Shown here one piece after another: positions 1 through 9,277 of a stretch of 64,000 nucleotides of DNA; within the stretch, counting starts at the first letter, position 1; every line of letters begins with the position of its first letter. Source of the DNA: Dyadobacter arcticus (GTDB lineage: Bacteria > Bacteroidota > Bacteroidia > Cytophagales > Spirosomataceae); the NCBI RefSeq assembly GCF_011762185.1, contig NZ_JAASQJ010000001.1:1-64000 (forward strand), read 5' to 3'. The notes beneath the pieces were generated by a model. It worked only from the letters and a program-made list of their open reading frames with translations. It ran no database searches and had not been told where the DNA came from. Made by a program: the position numbers and the translations under genes.

Positions 1-93
<93 letters not shown>

Positions 94-156
94 ATTTTTG
101 CGATGGCCTAAACCACCAATAATATTAAACGAACATTCCTTTTTGCTCTCTTCATC

Positions 157-168
157 ATGTCAAAGAAC
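157..168 (-). promoter_or_regulatory. boxA-like antitermination site in the rRNA leader
   Basis: On the minus strand the leader reads GTTCTTTGACAT, close to the bacterial rRNA boxA core (TGCTCTTTAACA), which is recognised by NusB/NusE to keep polymerase antiterminated through the rRNA operon. It lies about 65 nt upstream of the 16S 5' end, the expected place. The assignment rests on motif similarity and position. Confidence 0.6.
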
Positions 169-208
169 TTTGCCCTGAGCTTGCTCAGACCAGTCGTTTT
201 GCCGTCTG

Positions 209-239
209 CAAAACCTTTCTCCCAGATTGGGAGTGCAAA
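209..239 (-). promoter_or_regulatory. candidate rRNA operon promoter
   Basis: Reading the minus strand, TTTG (complement of 236-239) is followed after exactly 19 nt by AGGTTTTG (209-216). This resembles the Bacteroidota -33 TTTG / -7 TAnnTTTG layout, though the first two bases of the -7 box do not match. The spacer carries the small dyad CTCCCA-gat-TGGGAG (219-233). Transcription would start about 110 nt before the 16S 5' end and include the boxA-like site. Confidence 0.35.
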
Positions 240-351
240 AGTGCCACCTTATTTCCTATTCTCCAAATACAAGACGGAAATATTTTGAGAGATAATTTGC
301 CATAGATGGTTAAATCACTGACAACCAAAACACAATAGGTCAATCAAAAAG

Positions 352-696
352 TCAGAAATTTTTGAAATACTCTATTACATGCATTTTCAAAAGCGCTTCC
401 TGCTTCAAAACGTCGCCAGGCGGCAACGCCCGATTTAGCTTGTAATGGGGCCAGCCGTCTTTATCAGCATATTCAAACAAATAGTAAGAGGACAGGCTTA
501 AAACCTTACAAATTCCAATGTGCATTAAATCCTGCTTCTGCTCCTTAGTAAATCTTTTCGCGCCCTGGCCCAATTCCTGGACACCTATCAGGAACAAGAC
601 ACCATTAAGGTCCCCTGGTTTTTTCCCAATTAAATTTTCAAGTTTTTCCAATAAATGCTCCCATTGAACATCCAGTGGCTGATCTTCTATATCCAT
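352..696 (-). CDS. conserved hypothetical protein, 114 aa
   Basis: I do not recognise a named domain. The product is a 114-residue, probably cytosolic protein without signal peptide or membrane segment. The first part is acidic and leucine-rich, and the C-terminal third carries aromatic residues (YYLFEYADKDGWPHYKLN). The ATG at 696 is preferred; a GTG immediately before it (699) only adds one residue. It lies between the 16S leader and the divergently transcribed helicase gene, with roughly 200 nt to the latter. A proline-containing turn and helix-rich composition suggest a small folded domain. Coding status rests on the uninterrupted frame and ordinary protein composition, so it is likely but not certain. 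Confidence 0.6.
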   Translation of the reverse strand: MDIEDQPLDVQWEHLLEKLENLIGKKPGDLNGVLFLIGVQELGQGAKRFTKEQKQDLMHIGICKVLSLSSYYLFEYADKDGWPHYKLNRALPPGDVLKQEALLKMHVIEYFKNF

Positions 697-870
697 CACA
701 CTTATAAAATTAATGCTCGCGCTTCCCTGACTTACAAACTAGACATAAAAATGTGGATAATAAATAATATGCATGTGAAGGCTTCCGGTATTTGCAGAAT
801 ATATTTTCTCAGCCAATGAAACAGAAGTGCATTCGCCCATCAATCGACGGAGGCTTTACATGCTTTTTCC

Positions 871-878
871 TAACTTTG
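871..878 (+). promoter_or_regulatory. -7 promoter element of the helicase gene
   Basis: TAACTTTG matches the Bacteroidota -7 consensus TAnnTTTG exactly and lies 19 nt before the ATG, implying a very short leader. No good -33 TTTG is present at the expected spacing. Confidence 0.5.
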
Positions 879-897
879 GATTTCGCTATATATAAGA

Positions 898-3192
898 ATG
901 ACCAAATTGGGAAAACATACAATTTCAAATCATAGTGATTACCTCGCCACACTAAATGAACCACAGAGAGAGGCGGTTTTATATGGAAATGGTCCACTTA
1001 TGATCATTGCAGGAGCGGGTTCGGGAAAAACACGGGTCCTGACCTATCGAATTGCCCACCTGATCGAAAATGGAGTTGATCCTTTCCGGATTTTATCCCT
1101 GACTTTTACAAATAAAGCTTCGGGAGAAATGCGAAAGCGAATTGAAGGGGCTGTGGGCACAGAAGCGCGTAATATATGGATGGGTACTTTTCACTCCGTT
1201 TTTGCAAAAATATTGAGGATAGAAGCTAGATACTTAGGATACACGAGTGATTTTTCAATCTATGATACCGACGATTCAAAATCTTTATTGAGAAGTATTA
1301 TTAAGGAATTTAACCTTGATGACAAGACTTATAAGGCAAATGTGGTTTTCAACAGGATTTCAGGAGCCAAGAACAGGCTTATCTCTGCTGATGACTACAT
1401 TAATAATCCGGTAATCCAGGCGGATGATGATTCGGCAAAAATGAAAGAGATGGGAAGGTTATATAAAACGTATGTAACCCGCTGCTTCCAGGCCAATGCA
1501 ATGGATTTTGATGATCTGCTTTATAATACGAATATTCTTTTTCGAGATTTTCCGGATGTTCTTTATAAGTACCAGCACAAGTTCCAGCATGTGATGGTCG
1601 ATGAGTTCCAGGATACCAACGTTTCCCAATACCTTATAACTCGTAAGTTATCGGCAGTTCACCGGAATATTGTCGTAGTAGGAGACGATGCACAGAGTAT
1701 TTATGCTTTTAGAGGTGCGAACATTGAAAACATCCTGAATTTTGCCAAGGACTTTCCGGATGTTCAGACCATCAAACTTGAACAGAACTACCGGTCGACG
1801 AGTAACATCGTAAATGCTGCTAACTCTGTCATTGCGAGAAACAAGGCACAACTCGAAAAAAAGACTTTTACCGCAAATGAAGAAGGATCGCTGATAGACG
1901 TCATAAAGGCAGGCTCTGACAATGAAGAAGGAAGGCTTGTGGCCACTGCCATTTTTGAAGAAAAAATGCAGAAAGCATTACGCAATGAGAATTTTGCCAT
2001 TCTGTACCGGACCAATGCGCAGTCCCGCTCTTTTGAAGAAGCGCTCAGAAAATTGGGGATCAAGTATCGTATTATCGGAGGGCAATCTTTTTACCAGAGA
2101 AAAGAAATTAAGGATCTCCTGGCCTATCTGAGGTTTACGGTAAACCAACGGGATGAAGAAGCTTTCAAAAGAATTATTAATCTTCCCAAAAGAGGGATAG
2201 GAGACGCGACGGTTGCCAAAATTGCAGTTACAGCCTCTGAAAATAATCTCCCCATCTGGGATGTAGTTGCCAGTATAGGAAAATATGCGAGCGGTCGTAC
2301 CATAGCGCCCATTGAACAGTTTGCAACGCTCATTAAAAGTTTCAAAATATTAATTGAAGAAGGGAAGGATGCCTATGACGTCTCTGCCCATATTGCCAAA
2401 AGCTCCGGAATTTTACGGGAACTGTATGAAGATAAGACAGTTGAAGGGCTATCCCGATACGAAAACGTCCAGGAATTGCTGAATGGTATCAAGGAATTTG
2501 TGGATGGTGAAGCAAATGAAGACAAAACATTGAGCGCGTTTTTACAATCGGTGTCACTCCTTACTAACGCTGATGAGCCCGACGACAATAATGACAACGA
2601 CCGGGTTACCATGATGACCATTCACTCCGCAAAAGGTCTGGAATTCCGGAATGTGTTCATTGTCGGCTTGGAAGAGGATTTGTTCCCCAGTCAGATGATG
2701 CTGGAAAGCAGGCAGGATCTGGAAGAAGAAAGAAGGCTGTTTTATGTTGCCATTACCCGGGCAGAGAAAAAATTATCATTTTCCTATGCAGAAAGCCGAT
2801 ATCAATGGGGACGGATCAAAATGTGCGAACCCAGCCGCTTCCTGCTTGAAGTCGATAACCGTTTCCTTAATGTATCCAAGATGGTGCAGAATGCAATTGA
2901 GCGGGATACCACGCCCCCCATCACAGCCTTCGCACGTAACCTGGTGCAGCGCAAACCTGCGGTCCCGAACGTTAACAACGCAACAACTTCTCATGTTCCG
3001 TCAACAGACTTTGTGCCGAGTGACACCTTTGAACTTGTCGAAGGGGATAAAGTGGAACACTTGAAGTTCGGTTTTGGTGAAGTGGTAAAAATGGATATTA
3101 ATGGGACAGACCGTAAAGCGACTGTTAAATTCAACATTGTAGGAGAAAAAACATTGCTCCTCAGTTTTGCAAAACTGCGAATTCTCAAATAA
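898..3192 (+). CDS. pcrA: UvrD/PcrA-type superfamily 1 DNA helicase
   Basis: ATP-dependent 3'-5' DNA helicase of the UvrD/PcrA family, acting in nucleotide excision and mismatch repair and in clearing replication/transcription conflicts. At 764 aa it has the family's usual length. The Walker A motif GAGSGKT is at residues 39-45 and the DEFQD Walker B/motif II at 235-239. Further visible motifs include GDDAQSIYAFRGA, the QNYRST motif, and VTMMTIHSAKGLEF with VAITRAEKKL near the C-terminus. The last ~55 residues (GDKVEHLKFGFGEVVK onward) form the Tudor-like tail seen in PcrA, which contacts RNA polymerase in other species. It starts at an ATG behind a perfect TAACTTTG box and is followed by DUF4301 86 nt downstream. 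Whether to name it uvrD or pcrA is convention; both fit. Confidence 0.95.
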   Translation: MTKLGKHTISNHSDYLATLNEPQREAVLYGNGPLMIIAGAGSGKTRVLTYRIAHLIENGVDPFRILSLTFTNKASGEMRKRIEGAVGTEARNIWMGTFHSVFAKILRIEARYLGYTSDFSIYDTDDSKSLLRSIIKEFNLDDKTYKANVVFNRISGAKNRLISADDYINNPVIQADDDSAKMKEMGRLYKTYVTRCFQANAMDFDDLLYNTNILFRDFPDVLYKYQHKFQHVMVDEFQDTNVSQYLITRKLSAVHRNIVVVGDDAQSIYAFRGANIENILNFAKDFPDVQTIKLEQNYRSTSNIVNAANSVIARNKAQLEKKTFTANEEGSLIDVIKAGSDNEEGRLVATAIFEEKMQKALRNENFAILYRTNAQSRSFEEALRKLGIKYRIIGGQSFYQRKEIKDLLAYLRFTVNQRDEEAFKRIINLPKRGIGDATVAKIAVTASENNLPIWDVVASIGKYASGRTIAPIEQFATLIKSFKILIEEGKDAYDVSAHIAKSSGILRELYEDKTVEGLSRYENVQELLNGIKEFVDGEANEDKTLSAFLQSVSLLTNADEPDDNNDNDRVTMMTIHSAKGLEFRNVFIVGLEEDLFPSQMMLESRQDLEEERRLFYVAITRAEKKLSFSYAESRYQWGRIKMCEPSRFLLEVDNRFLNVSKMVQNAIERDTTPPITAFARNLVQRKPAVPNVNNATTSHVPSTDFVPSDTFELVEGDKVEHLKFGFGEVVKMDINGTDRKATVKFNIVGEKTLLLSFAKLRILK

Positions 3193-3278
3193 ATCAACAC
3201 GGATGGTTATAGTAGGATATCCATCCGCTTTACTATAATTAAAGGTACCCTGAAACTTCACGGACAAAACGATTCTAT

Positions 3279-4775
3279 ATGTTCATCGATAACGATATTT
3301 TACAAATAAATGAAAGAGGAAGTGACATTGATACTGTGCAAGAGCAGGTTGGTTATTTCGAAAATGGGTTTCCATTTCTTCAGCTTTCGAAAGCTGCTAC
3401 TGTAGGCGATGGGATTATCCGGCTATCAGATGATCAGATTGACCAATTACTTACGGATTTTGACAGAAGTGCTGCCGAAGGCGAGATGGCTTTATTAAAA
3501 TTCGTTCCCGCTTCTGGTGCAGCAACTCGGATGTTTAAGTCGCTTTTTAGCTTTTTGGAAGCAGGTAAGAAAGATAAATCCGTAGATGAATTTTTCGATA
3601 AACTCCCCGACTTTGCTTTTTATGATGATCTGAAAGCATCACTTGCAGCTGACGGAAATGACATTGAGACTGCCGACGAGAAAACCATTGCATCTTACTT
3701 CCTCACAGCCAAAGGGCTTGGATATGGTGAGTTACCGAAGGGTCTATTGAAATTCCACAATTATGAGGACCGTTCCAGGACTCCTTTGGAAGAACATTTG
3801 GTAGAAGGTGCCAAATATGCAAATGCAGGTGGAAGTGTCCAGATACATTTTACGGTTTCTCCCGATCACCGCGATAAATTTGAAAAATTGGTTGTAGAAG
3901 TTTTGCCGAGTTATCAGAGCGAATTCGGAGTGAGGTACATTGTTTCTTTTTCCGAACAAAAAAATTCAACAGATACAATTGCGGTTAACCCGGATAACAC
4001 CCCTTTTCGGGAAAAAGATGGTTCGCTGCTTTTTCGGCCCGCGGGCCACGGGGCTCTTTTGGAGAACCTGGGCCAATTGGACGCCGATATTATTTTCATC
4101 AAAAACATTGATAATGTGGTTCCCGACCGGATTAAGGACGATACCATTACTTACAAGAAGGCGCTGGCAGGCATTGTGTTGCAATATCAAAAACGTGTTT
4201 TCGGCTACCTGGAAAAATTGAGTAAGCAAGCTGATTCAGCCCTGCTGGACGAATTGGATGCTTTTTTTAAAGATGAATTATGTGTTATCCCTCCCGCTGG
4301 ATTTGAAACCTGGTCCGACGAAAGCAAGAAGGAGTATTTTGTTCAAAAACTGGACAGGCCAATTCGTGCATGCGGAATGGTTAAAAATCAGGGAGAACCC
4401 GGTGGTGGGCCTTTTTGGGCTGAAAATGCGGATAAATCGTCGTCCTTGCAAATTGTTGAATCTGCTCAGGTAGATGTAGACGATGCTGCTCAGAATACGA
4501 TCTTCAAGGAGTCCACGCATTTCAATCCGGTGGATCTTGTGTGCGGAGTGAAGAACAGCAAAGGAGAATTGTATGATCTGAAAAAATTCAGGGATCCTTT
4601 GACTGGTTTTATCACTGCCAAATCAAAGGATGGAAAGGATTTGAAAGCGCAGGAGCTTCCTGGTTTATGGAATGGTGCCATGGCCAATTGGAACACCCTT
4701 TTTGTTGAAGTACCATTATTGACATTCAATCCTGTAAAGACGGTTAACGATCTTTTGAGAGAACAACATCAGTAA
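3279..4775 (+). CDS. DUF4301 family protein
   Basis: A 498-residue cytosolic protein without signal peptide that I recognise as DUF4301, a family largely restricted to Bacteroidota and of unknown biochemical role. Visible landmarks include the N-terminal FVPASGAATRMFKSL segment (about residues 72-86), PKGLLKFHNYEDRSRTPLEEH, LLFRPAGHGALLENLGQL in the middle, and VKNQGEPGGGPFWAENA. The SGAATRMFK and GHGALLENL stretches recall sugar-nucleotide or UTP-glucose pyrophosphorylase-like folds, but that is my inference only. The gene runs in the same direction as the helicase gene 86 nt upstream and ends at a strong bidirectional terminator. It could be cotranscribed with the helicase gene. Confidence 0.75.
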   Translation: MFIDNDILQINERGSDIDTVQEQVGYFENGFPFLQLSKAATVGDGIIRLSDDQIDQLLTDFDRSAAEGEMALLKFVPASGAATRMFKSLFSFLEAGKKDKSVDEFFDKLPDFAFYDDLKASLAADGNDIETADEKTIASYFLTAKGLGYGELPKGLLKFHNYEDRSRTPLEEHLVEGAKYANAGGSVQIHFTVSPDHRDKFEKLVVEVLPSYQSEFGVRYIVSFSEQKNSTDTIAVNPDNTPFREKDGSLLFRPAGHGALLENLGQLDADIIFIKNIDNVVPDRIKDDTITYKKALAGIVLQYQKRVFGYLEKLSKQADSALLDELDAFFKDELCVIPPAGFETWSDESKKEYFVQKLDRPIRACGMVKNQGEPGGGPFWAENADKSSSLQIVESAQVDVDDAAQNTIFKESTHFNPVDLVCGVKNSKGELYDLKKFRDPLTGFITAKSKDGKDLKAQELPGLWNGAMANWNTLFVEVPLLTFNPVKTVNDLLREQHQ

Positions 4776-4791
4776 ATCTGCTAGTACCTAG

Positions 4792-4837
4792 CCAAATAAA
4801 AAACCGTCCGAATATAGTCGGGCGGTTTTTTATTTGG
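4792..4837. terminator. bidirectional intrinsic terminator
   Basis: Arms at 4792-4811 and 4818-4837 form a 20-bp stem with a single G-U pair and a 6-nt loop, with A-runs and T-runs on both flanks. It sits between the convergent DUF4301 and Lrp/AsnC genes and should stop transcription from both sides. Confidence 0.9.
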
Positions 4838-4852
4838 ATTCAAAATTTTGAA

Positions 4853-5326
4853 TTATGGTATCGGCATTACTTTGCTTTCTTTGAAAGTAGACAGAATTAC
4901 CATAGTCTGGGTACTCGCCACTTCTTCAATTTCATTGATTTTTTCAAGCATTAGTTTTTGGTAAGTGCTGATATCTTTTGAAATAACCCTTAACAAAAAG
5001 TCACCAGTACCAGTAATGTGGTGGCATTCAATAACTTCCGGGATAGCCTGAATTTTTTCAACAAATGATTCAGTTACCGCTTTCCGGTGACCGACCAATG
5101 AGATCTGAACAAAGGTGCTAACACCCAAACCTACTTTTTCAGGTTCCAGTTGAGCGTGGTAGCTTTTAATGATTCCGGATTGTTCTAACTTTTTAACACG
5201 TTCCAATGTTGGCGCTGGGGAGAGGCCGATTTCCTTGGATAGTTGTGCATTCGTTATTTTAGCATTCGTTTGAAGGATTTCCAGTACTTTACGGTCTATC
5301 TGGTCTAACTTAATAATGGCCGACAT
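4853..5326 (-). CDS. Lrp/AsnC family transcriptional regulator
   Basis: A 157-residue DNA-binding regulator of the leucine-responsive (Lrp/AsnC) family. The N-terminal winged helix-turn-helix spans roughly residues 5-60 (IDRKVLEILQTNAKITNAQLSKEIGLSPA contains the recognition region). The C-terminal RAM/AsnC ligand-binding and oligomerisation domain spans about 70-150, including the VIECHHITGTGDFLL segment typical of the effector pocket. Such proteins form octamers and usually respond to amino acids. No metabolic gene neighbours it, so its regulon cannot be inferred, and a global role like Lrp is possible. The ATG start has a TAGTTTTG -7-type element about 45 nt upstream. Confidence 0.92.
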   Translation of the reverse strand: MSAIIKLDQIDRKVLEILQTNAKITNAQLSKEIGLSPAPTLERVKKLEQSGIIKSYHAQLEPEKVGLGVSTFVQISLVGHRKAVTESFVEKIQAIPEVIECHHITGTGDFLLRVISKDISTYQKLMLEKINEIEEVASTQTMVILSTFKESKVMPIP

Positions 5327-5370
5327 TTCTCTATGACTAAGGTTAATATTAGGTCCATTTTAGGACGCTG

Positions 5371-5378
5371 CAAAACTA
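5371..5378 (-). promoter_or_regulatory. -7 promoter element for the Lrp/AsnC gene
   Basis: The minus strand reads TAGTTTTG, an exact TAnnTTTG match, 44 nt before the start codon. The region at -33 (ATAC at N19) does not match TTTG. Confidence 0.4.
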
Positions 5379-5510
5379 ATTAGTTTCCCGAAGAATCGTA
5401 TAATTTTATACTGGAAATTTGTCAAAAAAAAGAATTATCGTAGGTCAAAAATGATTTTAGTGTTTAAATATTAGGTTTTTACACATTCTAACGCACTATT
5501 ACCTATGATT

Positions 5511-6452
5511 TTAAACAGCATAAGTTTCGATTTTTTGTAAAAAATCCTGGTAAGTAAGCTTTATCCCATCTTCCAGCTCAATACTGTGCCTCCATCCCAG
5601 ATCATGCAGCTTGCTGACATCCATTAGCTTTCGGGGAGTACCGTCGGGCTTATCTGAATTCCAGTGAATTTGGCCTTCATAACCCGTCACTTTTTGAATC
5701 ATTTCTGCAAGTACTTTGATCGGGACATCCGATCCGACTCCAATATTGAGGAAACCGGGCTCGTCGTAATTCTGCATCAGAAAATAACAAGCATCAGCCA
5801 AATCGTTGGCATGCAAAAACTCTCTTAATGGAGATCCGGTACCCCATAACTCAACAAATGGCTTATTTTCCTCCTTTGCCTCGTGGAACTTACGGATCAT
5901 TGCGGGAAGAACGTGAGAGTTATTAAGGTCATAATTATCATTGGGGCCATACAAATTTGTCGGCATTACCGAAATGAAATTACAGCCGTACTGCGCGCGA
6001 TAGGCTTCGCACATTTTTATACCAGCGATCTTAGCGATGGCATAAGGTTCATTGGTGGATTCCAAAAGGCCGGTTAGAAGGGATTCTTCACGCAGCGGCT
6101 GTTCAGCTAATTTTGGGTAAATGCAGCTGGAACCCAGAAACATCAGTTTTTTTGCTCCTGAACGGTACGCATTATCGATGACATTGTTCTGAATCAGCAA
6201 ATTATCGTGTAAAAATTCGGCCCGGTAAATGTTGTTGGCCATAATACCGCCTACTTTGGCTGCGGCCAGGAAAATATATTCTGGTTTTTCTGCTTCAAAG
6301 AAAACTTTTACCTCACTTTGGTTCCGTAGATCCAGTTCTGATGATGTTTTTAACACAAAATTATTATACCCTTCTTGTACTAATTTTCGGTGAATGGCTG
6401 AGCCTACCATGCCACGATGTCCGGCAATATAAATTTTAGAACTTTTTTCCAC
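5511..6452 (-). CDS. fcl: GDP-L-fucose synthase
   Basis: NADP(H)-dependent epimerase/reductase converting GDP-4-keto-6-deoxy-D-mannose to GDP-L-fucose, a donor for surface polysaccharides. At 313 aa it has the family length. The Rossmann motif GHRGMVG is at residues 11-17, a SSC motif lies at 108-110 and the catalytic YxxxK is Y137/K141 (PYAIAKIAG). The region around [10 protein letters not shown] and the conserved [14 protein letters not shown] segment also fit. The start is a GTG at 6452, the only candidate consistent with the N-terminus. The usual partner gene for GDP-mannose 4,6-dehydratase (gmd) is not adjacent, so the pathway is split in this genome. A perfect -7 box lies 53 nt upstream. 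Confidence 0.95.
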   Translation of the reverse strand: MEKSSKIYIAGHRGMVGSAIHRKLVQEGYNNFVLKTSSELDLRNQSEVKVFFEAEKPEYIFLAAAKVGGIMANNIYRAEFLHDNLLIQNNVIDNAYRSGAKKLMFLGSSCIYPKLAEQPLREESLLTGLLESTNEPYAIAKIAGIKMCEAYRAQYGCNFISVMPTNLYGPNDNYDLNNSHVLPAMIRKFHEAKEENKPFVELWGTGSPLREFLHANDLADACYFLMQNYDEPGFLNIGVGSDVPIKVLAEMIQKVTGYEGQIHWNSDKPDGTPRKLMDVSKLHDLGWRHSIELEDGIKLTYQDFLQKIETYAV

Positions 6453-6502
6453 GGGTTTGTTTAATTTTGTGCTTGATAATCAATATAAAAACAATCAATA
6501 CG

Positions 6503-6516
6503 TTACAAAAGTAACA
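6503..6516. promoter_or_regulatory. fcl -7 element embedded in a GTTAC dyad
   Basis: The minus strand reads TACTTTTG (6506-6513), an exact -7 match. It is enclosed by the inverted repeat GTTAC-aaaa-GTAAC (6503-6516). A T-rich stretch lies at the -33 position. The dyad overlaps the promoter core and also lies 29 nt before the start of the divergent gene at 6545, so it could be an operator for either gene. Confidence 0.45.
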
Positions 6517-6544
6517 CTCTTGCTCTGAAAAAAATCCAATTCGC

Positions 6545-7558
6545 ATGCAAAAAGTTATTCTCTTTTGGGGCATCTTTTCTTTGATTCTGATCGCGCCTGT
6601 TTCAGCCCAAACGGAGCAAAAGGACTCTGCACCGCCAGCCTGGCTACCCAAGGAAACTGTGAAAAAGGATACTGCCAGCCGATCCAAAGATTTAAAATCT
6701 TTCATTTCAGGCCTTGATCCTGTGGTAGGAACTTCATTACCGGGATCAAATGGAAAATCTACAAGCCTTTCGACTTTATTCGGAGAAACAATTCCTGACC
6801 TGGGATTAAGGGTTAAGGAATATAAAAGCCAGAAAAAGGACCGCAAGCAAAAAAAGGATAAAGCGCGACTTGCCAAAGTACAATATGAGGGTATTCCAAT
6901 GCAGGCCATGTCTGTCAAATATGGAAGTGGCGACAGGGCAACCGTCGAGTCATTCCACGTCCTCAAAGAATACAAGCCGATGAACCCATATGTGCGGGCA
7001 ACGGAGACGCGCTGGTATGACAAAAAAGGAAAAAAATTGAGTTCTGCATTGGTAAAGGAAACGCAGCAGGCCCTTCCATTGCATGGATCTTACAAAAAAT
7101 ACAATGGTGAAAACCTGATTGAGGAAGGTTACTATTACATGGGCGTCAGGGATGGCCGCTGGGTGAAGTATGATACCAAATACAACCTGATCGACAAGAT
7201 AATCTGGAACCGGGGTTTCCCAGCAGAATCGCGCATAACCTATTACGATTCAGCCCATACGCAAGTGAAAGAAGTAGTGCCGGTGGCATTCGGCGAGGTA
7301 GAAGGAGAGTATTTAGCCTTTTACAAAGAAGGCCAGTTGATGGCCAATGGCAAGTACGACGAGGGCAAGAAGATAGGCCGCTGGGTTGAATATTATCAAT
7401 TCCGTCGCCAGCGTAAAAAAGAAATCCAGTATCCAAAAACTGGTTGGGAAGAAGAATTTGAGCCTTTTGTTTTGAGAGAGTGGGATGATAAGGGCAAGCT
7501 TCTTTATGATTACACCAAGGATCCCCGCGCTTCTGTCGAGGAAGAAACCGAAAACTAA
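6545..7558 (+). CDS. secreted MORN/YwqK-like repeat protein
   Basis: A 337-residue exported protein. The N-terminus MQKVILFWGIFSLILIAPVSAQ is a classical signal peptide ending in an AQ cleavage site. The middle is highly basic (KSQKKDRKQKKDK, about residues 97-110). The C-terminal half carries MORN-2/YwqK-type units, for example GSYKKYNGENLIEEGYYYMGVR and GEYLAFYKEGQLMANGKYDEG followed by GRWVEYY. In Bacteroidota such repeats occur in many periplasmic or surface proteins of unknown role, and the YwqK antitoxin name of the family should not be taken literally here. It ends 20 nt before the following membrane protein gene and is probably cotranscribed with it. Confidence 0.7.
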   Translation: MQKVILFWGIFSLILIAPVSAQTEQKDSAPPAWLPKETVKKDTASRSKDLKSFISGLDPVVGTSLPGSNGKSTSLSTLFGETIPDLGLRVKEYKSQKKDRKQKKDKARLAKVQYEGIPMQAMSVKYGSGDRATVESFHVLKEYKPMNPYVRATETRWYDKKGKKLSSALVKETQQALPLHGSYKKYNGENLIEEGYYYMGVRDGRWVKYDTKYNLIDKIIWNRGFPAESRITYYDSAHTQVKEVVPVAFGEVEGEYLAFYKEGQLMANGKYDEGKKIGRWVEYYQFRRQRKKEIQYPKTGWEEEFEPFVLREWDDKGKLLYDYTKDPRASVEEETEN

Positions 7559-7578
7559 CGGGGCACATTCCATTTTCT

Positions 7579-9276
7579 ATGTATTTATCTTTCCTCCGGT
7601 TTGTCAGAAATAATGCCTGGCTTGCAGCTATATTTTGTATCCTTCCAATTGTAATTTATATCTGGGTTTTTAAGGTCATTGCCCTCAATGTAAATTACGT
7701 CGCGTTTGATGATATCATGATCCTGGGGATAATTCCTGCATTCGATCAGGCATCATTACTCGAACGCTGGCAGCTCCTCACAACCCTTTTTCCCGAACAT
7801 CGCCTCGTATTCTCCCGCTCGGTCATATTGATTTTGCACGCAATTTTTGGAAAAGTGAACCTGGTCTGGCCCATGATCATTGCTAACGTATGTTGGGGAT
7901 TGTGCGCTGTTGTATTTTACCGGGCTTTTCTTCGGCTCAATCGCTCTTTATGGTATTTCGTGCCCATTCTCTGGCTTTGGTTCAATATCCAGTCCTTTGA
8001 AAACATTTTTTGGGGCGTGAGTTCGCTGTGTAATTTCGGGTTATTGTTATTTGCCCTAAGCGCCCTGTATTATGCGGTATATCATCCCGGAAAAATTGCT
8101 TTTTCCCTGTTTTTCGCAATTGCCGCTACATTTACTTATGGAAATGGTCTGATGGTTTTTCCGGTCATTGGCCTGGTTTATCTGCTTGCGGGCTATCGCA
8201 GGCAATTTGTAATTGCCATTATTACGACAGTTGTAATTGCCCTCATTTATTTTATTGATTTCACACCCATCACGCAAAACCTGGATCTTTCAAATCCACA
8301 GCAGGTTAAGGAAGGTTTTTTCGGCTTTTTTGGATTTATTGGATCTATTGCAACACTTACCGCTTATAGCACACCGCCTGTAAGGCTATATCTGGCCTCT
8401 TTTGTGGGTATTTTAATGATCGTGTTCTTCCTTATATTGTATAGAAAGCAGTTTCTAAAACTTTGGGATTCAATTTTATTAAAAACCAGATATACCAATC
8501 AAACCGCCCTTTTCGCAGCTGCTATTGCCATTTTTGTCGGAATCACCGCCCTTGCACTGACTTACAAGAGAATACCCACCGATACTTTTGAAGGAATGTT
8601 TAAAGGACGTTACAGAATGTATTCGACGCTGTGGGTAATCGCGCTTTATTTTGGTTTTTTGTCCGTTGCCAAATCGGATTTGACAAAAAAATGGGCTCCC
8701 GTTATCCTAATTGCCACTATTTTGCTCAATCTGTTCATTTTACATGGCAACTTTGCCGATGCCGTCAATAATCGGCGAGCTGCCATTGTGCAGGAATTTA
8801 ATGCGCGTTATAATGCGGACTGGCTAGGAGTAAGGATGTTTTCAATGGATCAGAAATATTACGAGCAGATCAGGGCCTACTACCAATCGGCAGATCCGAT
8901 CGCCGAAGGCTGGAACCCTAAGATGGTTTCTGATATTGTTTGTGACAGCATATACCAGCCCGATGCCGTTACCCAAATGGGAAACAACATCCTGGTCACA
9001 TTCAATGCGGATTTTTTTAAGCCGGAGAAGGATTATTCTGATGGAGCTTATGTGTTATTGAAGTCAGCAAACCACATTTATGCGTCGCCGCCCAATCAAC
9101 CGGCTGTACCTTTGAAAACCACATTCCGCCGGCTGATGTATTTTTCAAAAGGAGTACATGCAAGCTTTCACGAGGCAACTGTTGAGCCCGGCCTTTACCA
9201 AATATATTTGTTGGTGCGTAAAAACGGCAAGAATAAGATCTATTGTACCGGTAAAACCTGGCAGGAGAACAAGTAG
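7579..9276 (+). CDS. polytopic membrane protein, possibly GT-C-like
   Basis: A 565-residue integral membrane protein that I do not recognise by family. About ten or eleven hydrophobic segments occupy residues ~10-400, beginning with NAWLAAIFCILPIVIYIWVF. A soluble ~165-residue C-terminal domain follows. An acidic pair early in the first extracytoplasmic loop (VAFDDIMILG, around residue 45) and the many-helix/soluble-tail architecture resemble GT-C glycosyltransferases that use lipid-linked sugars, but no diagnostic motif is decisive. The gene begins 20 nt after the MORN-like gene and its stop lies 1 nt from the convergent PBP4-type gene. Treat the glycosyltransferase idea as a hypothesis. Confidence 0.6.
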   Translation: MYLSFLRFVRNNAWLAAIFCILPIVIYIWVFKVIALNVNYVAFDDIMILGIIPAFDQASLLERWQLLTTLFPEHRLVFSRSVILILHAIFGKVNLVWPMIIANVCWGLCAVVFYRAFLRLNRSLWYFVPILWLWFNIQSFENIFWGVSSLCNFGLLLFALSALYYAVYHPGKIAFSLFFAIAATFTYGNGLMVFPVIGLVYLLAGYRRQFVIAIITTVVIALIYFIDFTPITQNLDLSNPQQVKEGFFGFFGFIGSIATLTAYSTPPVRLYLASFVGILMIVFFLILYRKQFLKLWDSILLKTRYTNQTALFAAAIAIFVGITALALTYKRIPTDTFEGMFKGRYRMYSTLWVIALYFGFLSVAKSDLTKKWAPVILIATILLNLFILHGNFADAVNNRRAAIVQEFNARYNADWLGVRMFSMDQKYYEQIRAYYQSADPIAEGWNPKMVSDIVCDSIYQPDAVTQMGNNILVTFNADFFKPEKDYSDGAYVLLKSANHIYASPPNQPAVPLKTTFRRLMYFSKGVHASFHEATVEPGLYQIYLLVRKNGKNKIYCTGKTWQENK

Positions 9277-9277
9277 C

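Noticed and set aside
6436..7023. 195-residue antisense frame over the MORN-like gene
   Set aside because: Overlaps two supported genes and the fcl promoter; composition is not protein-like.
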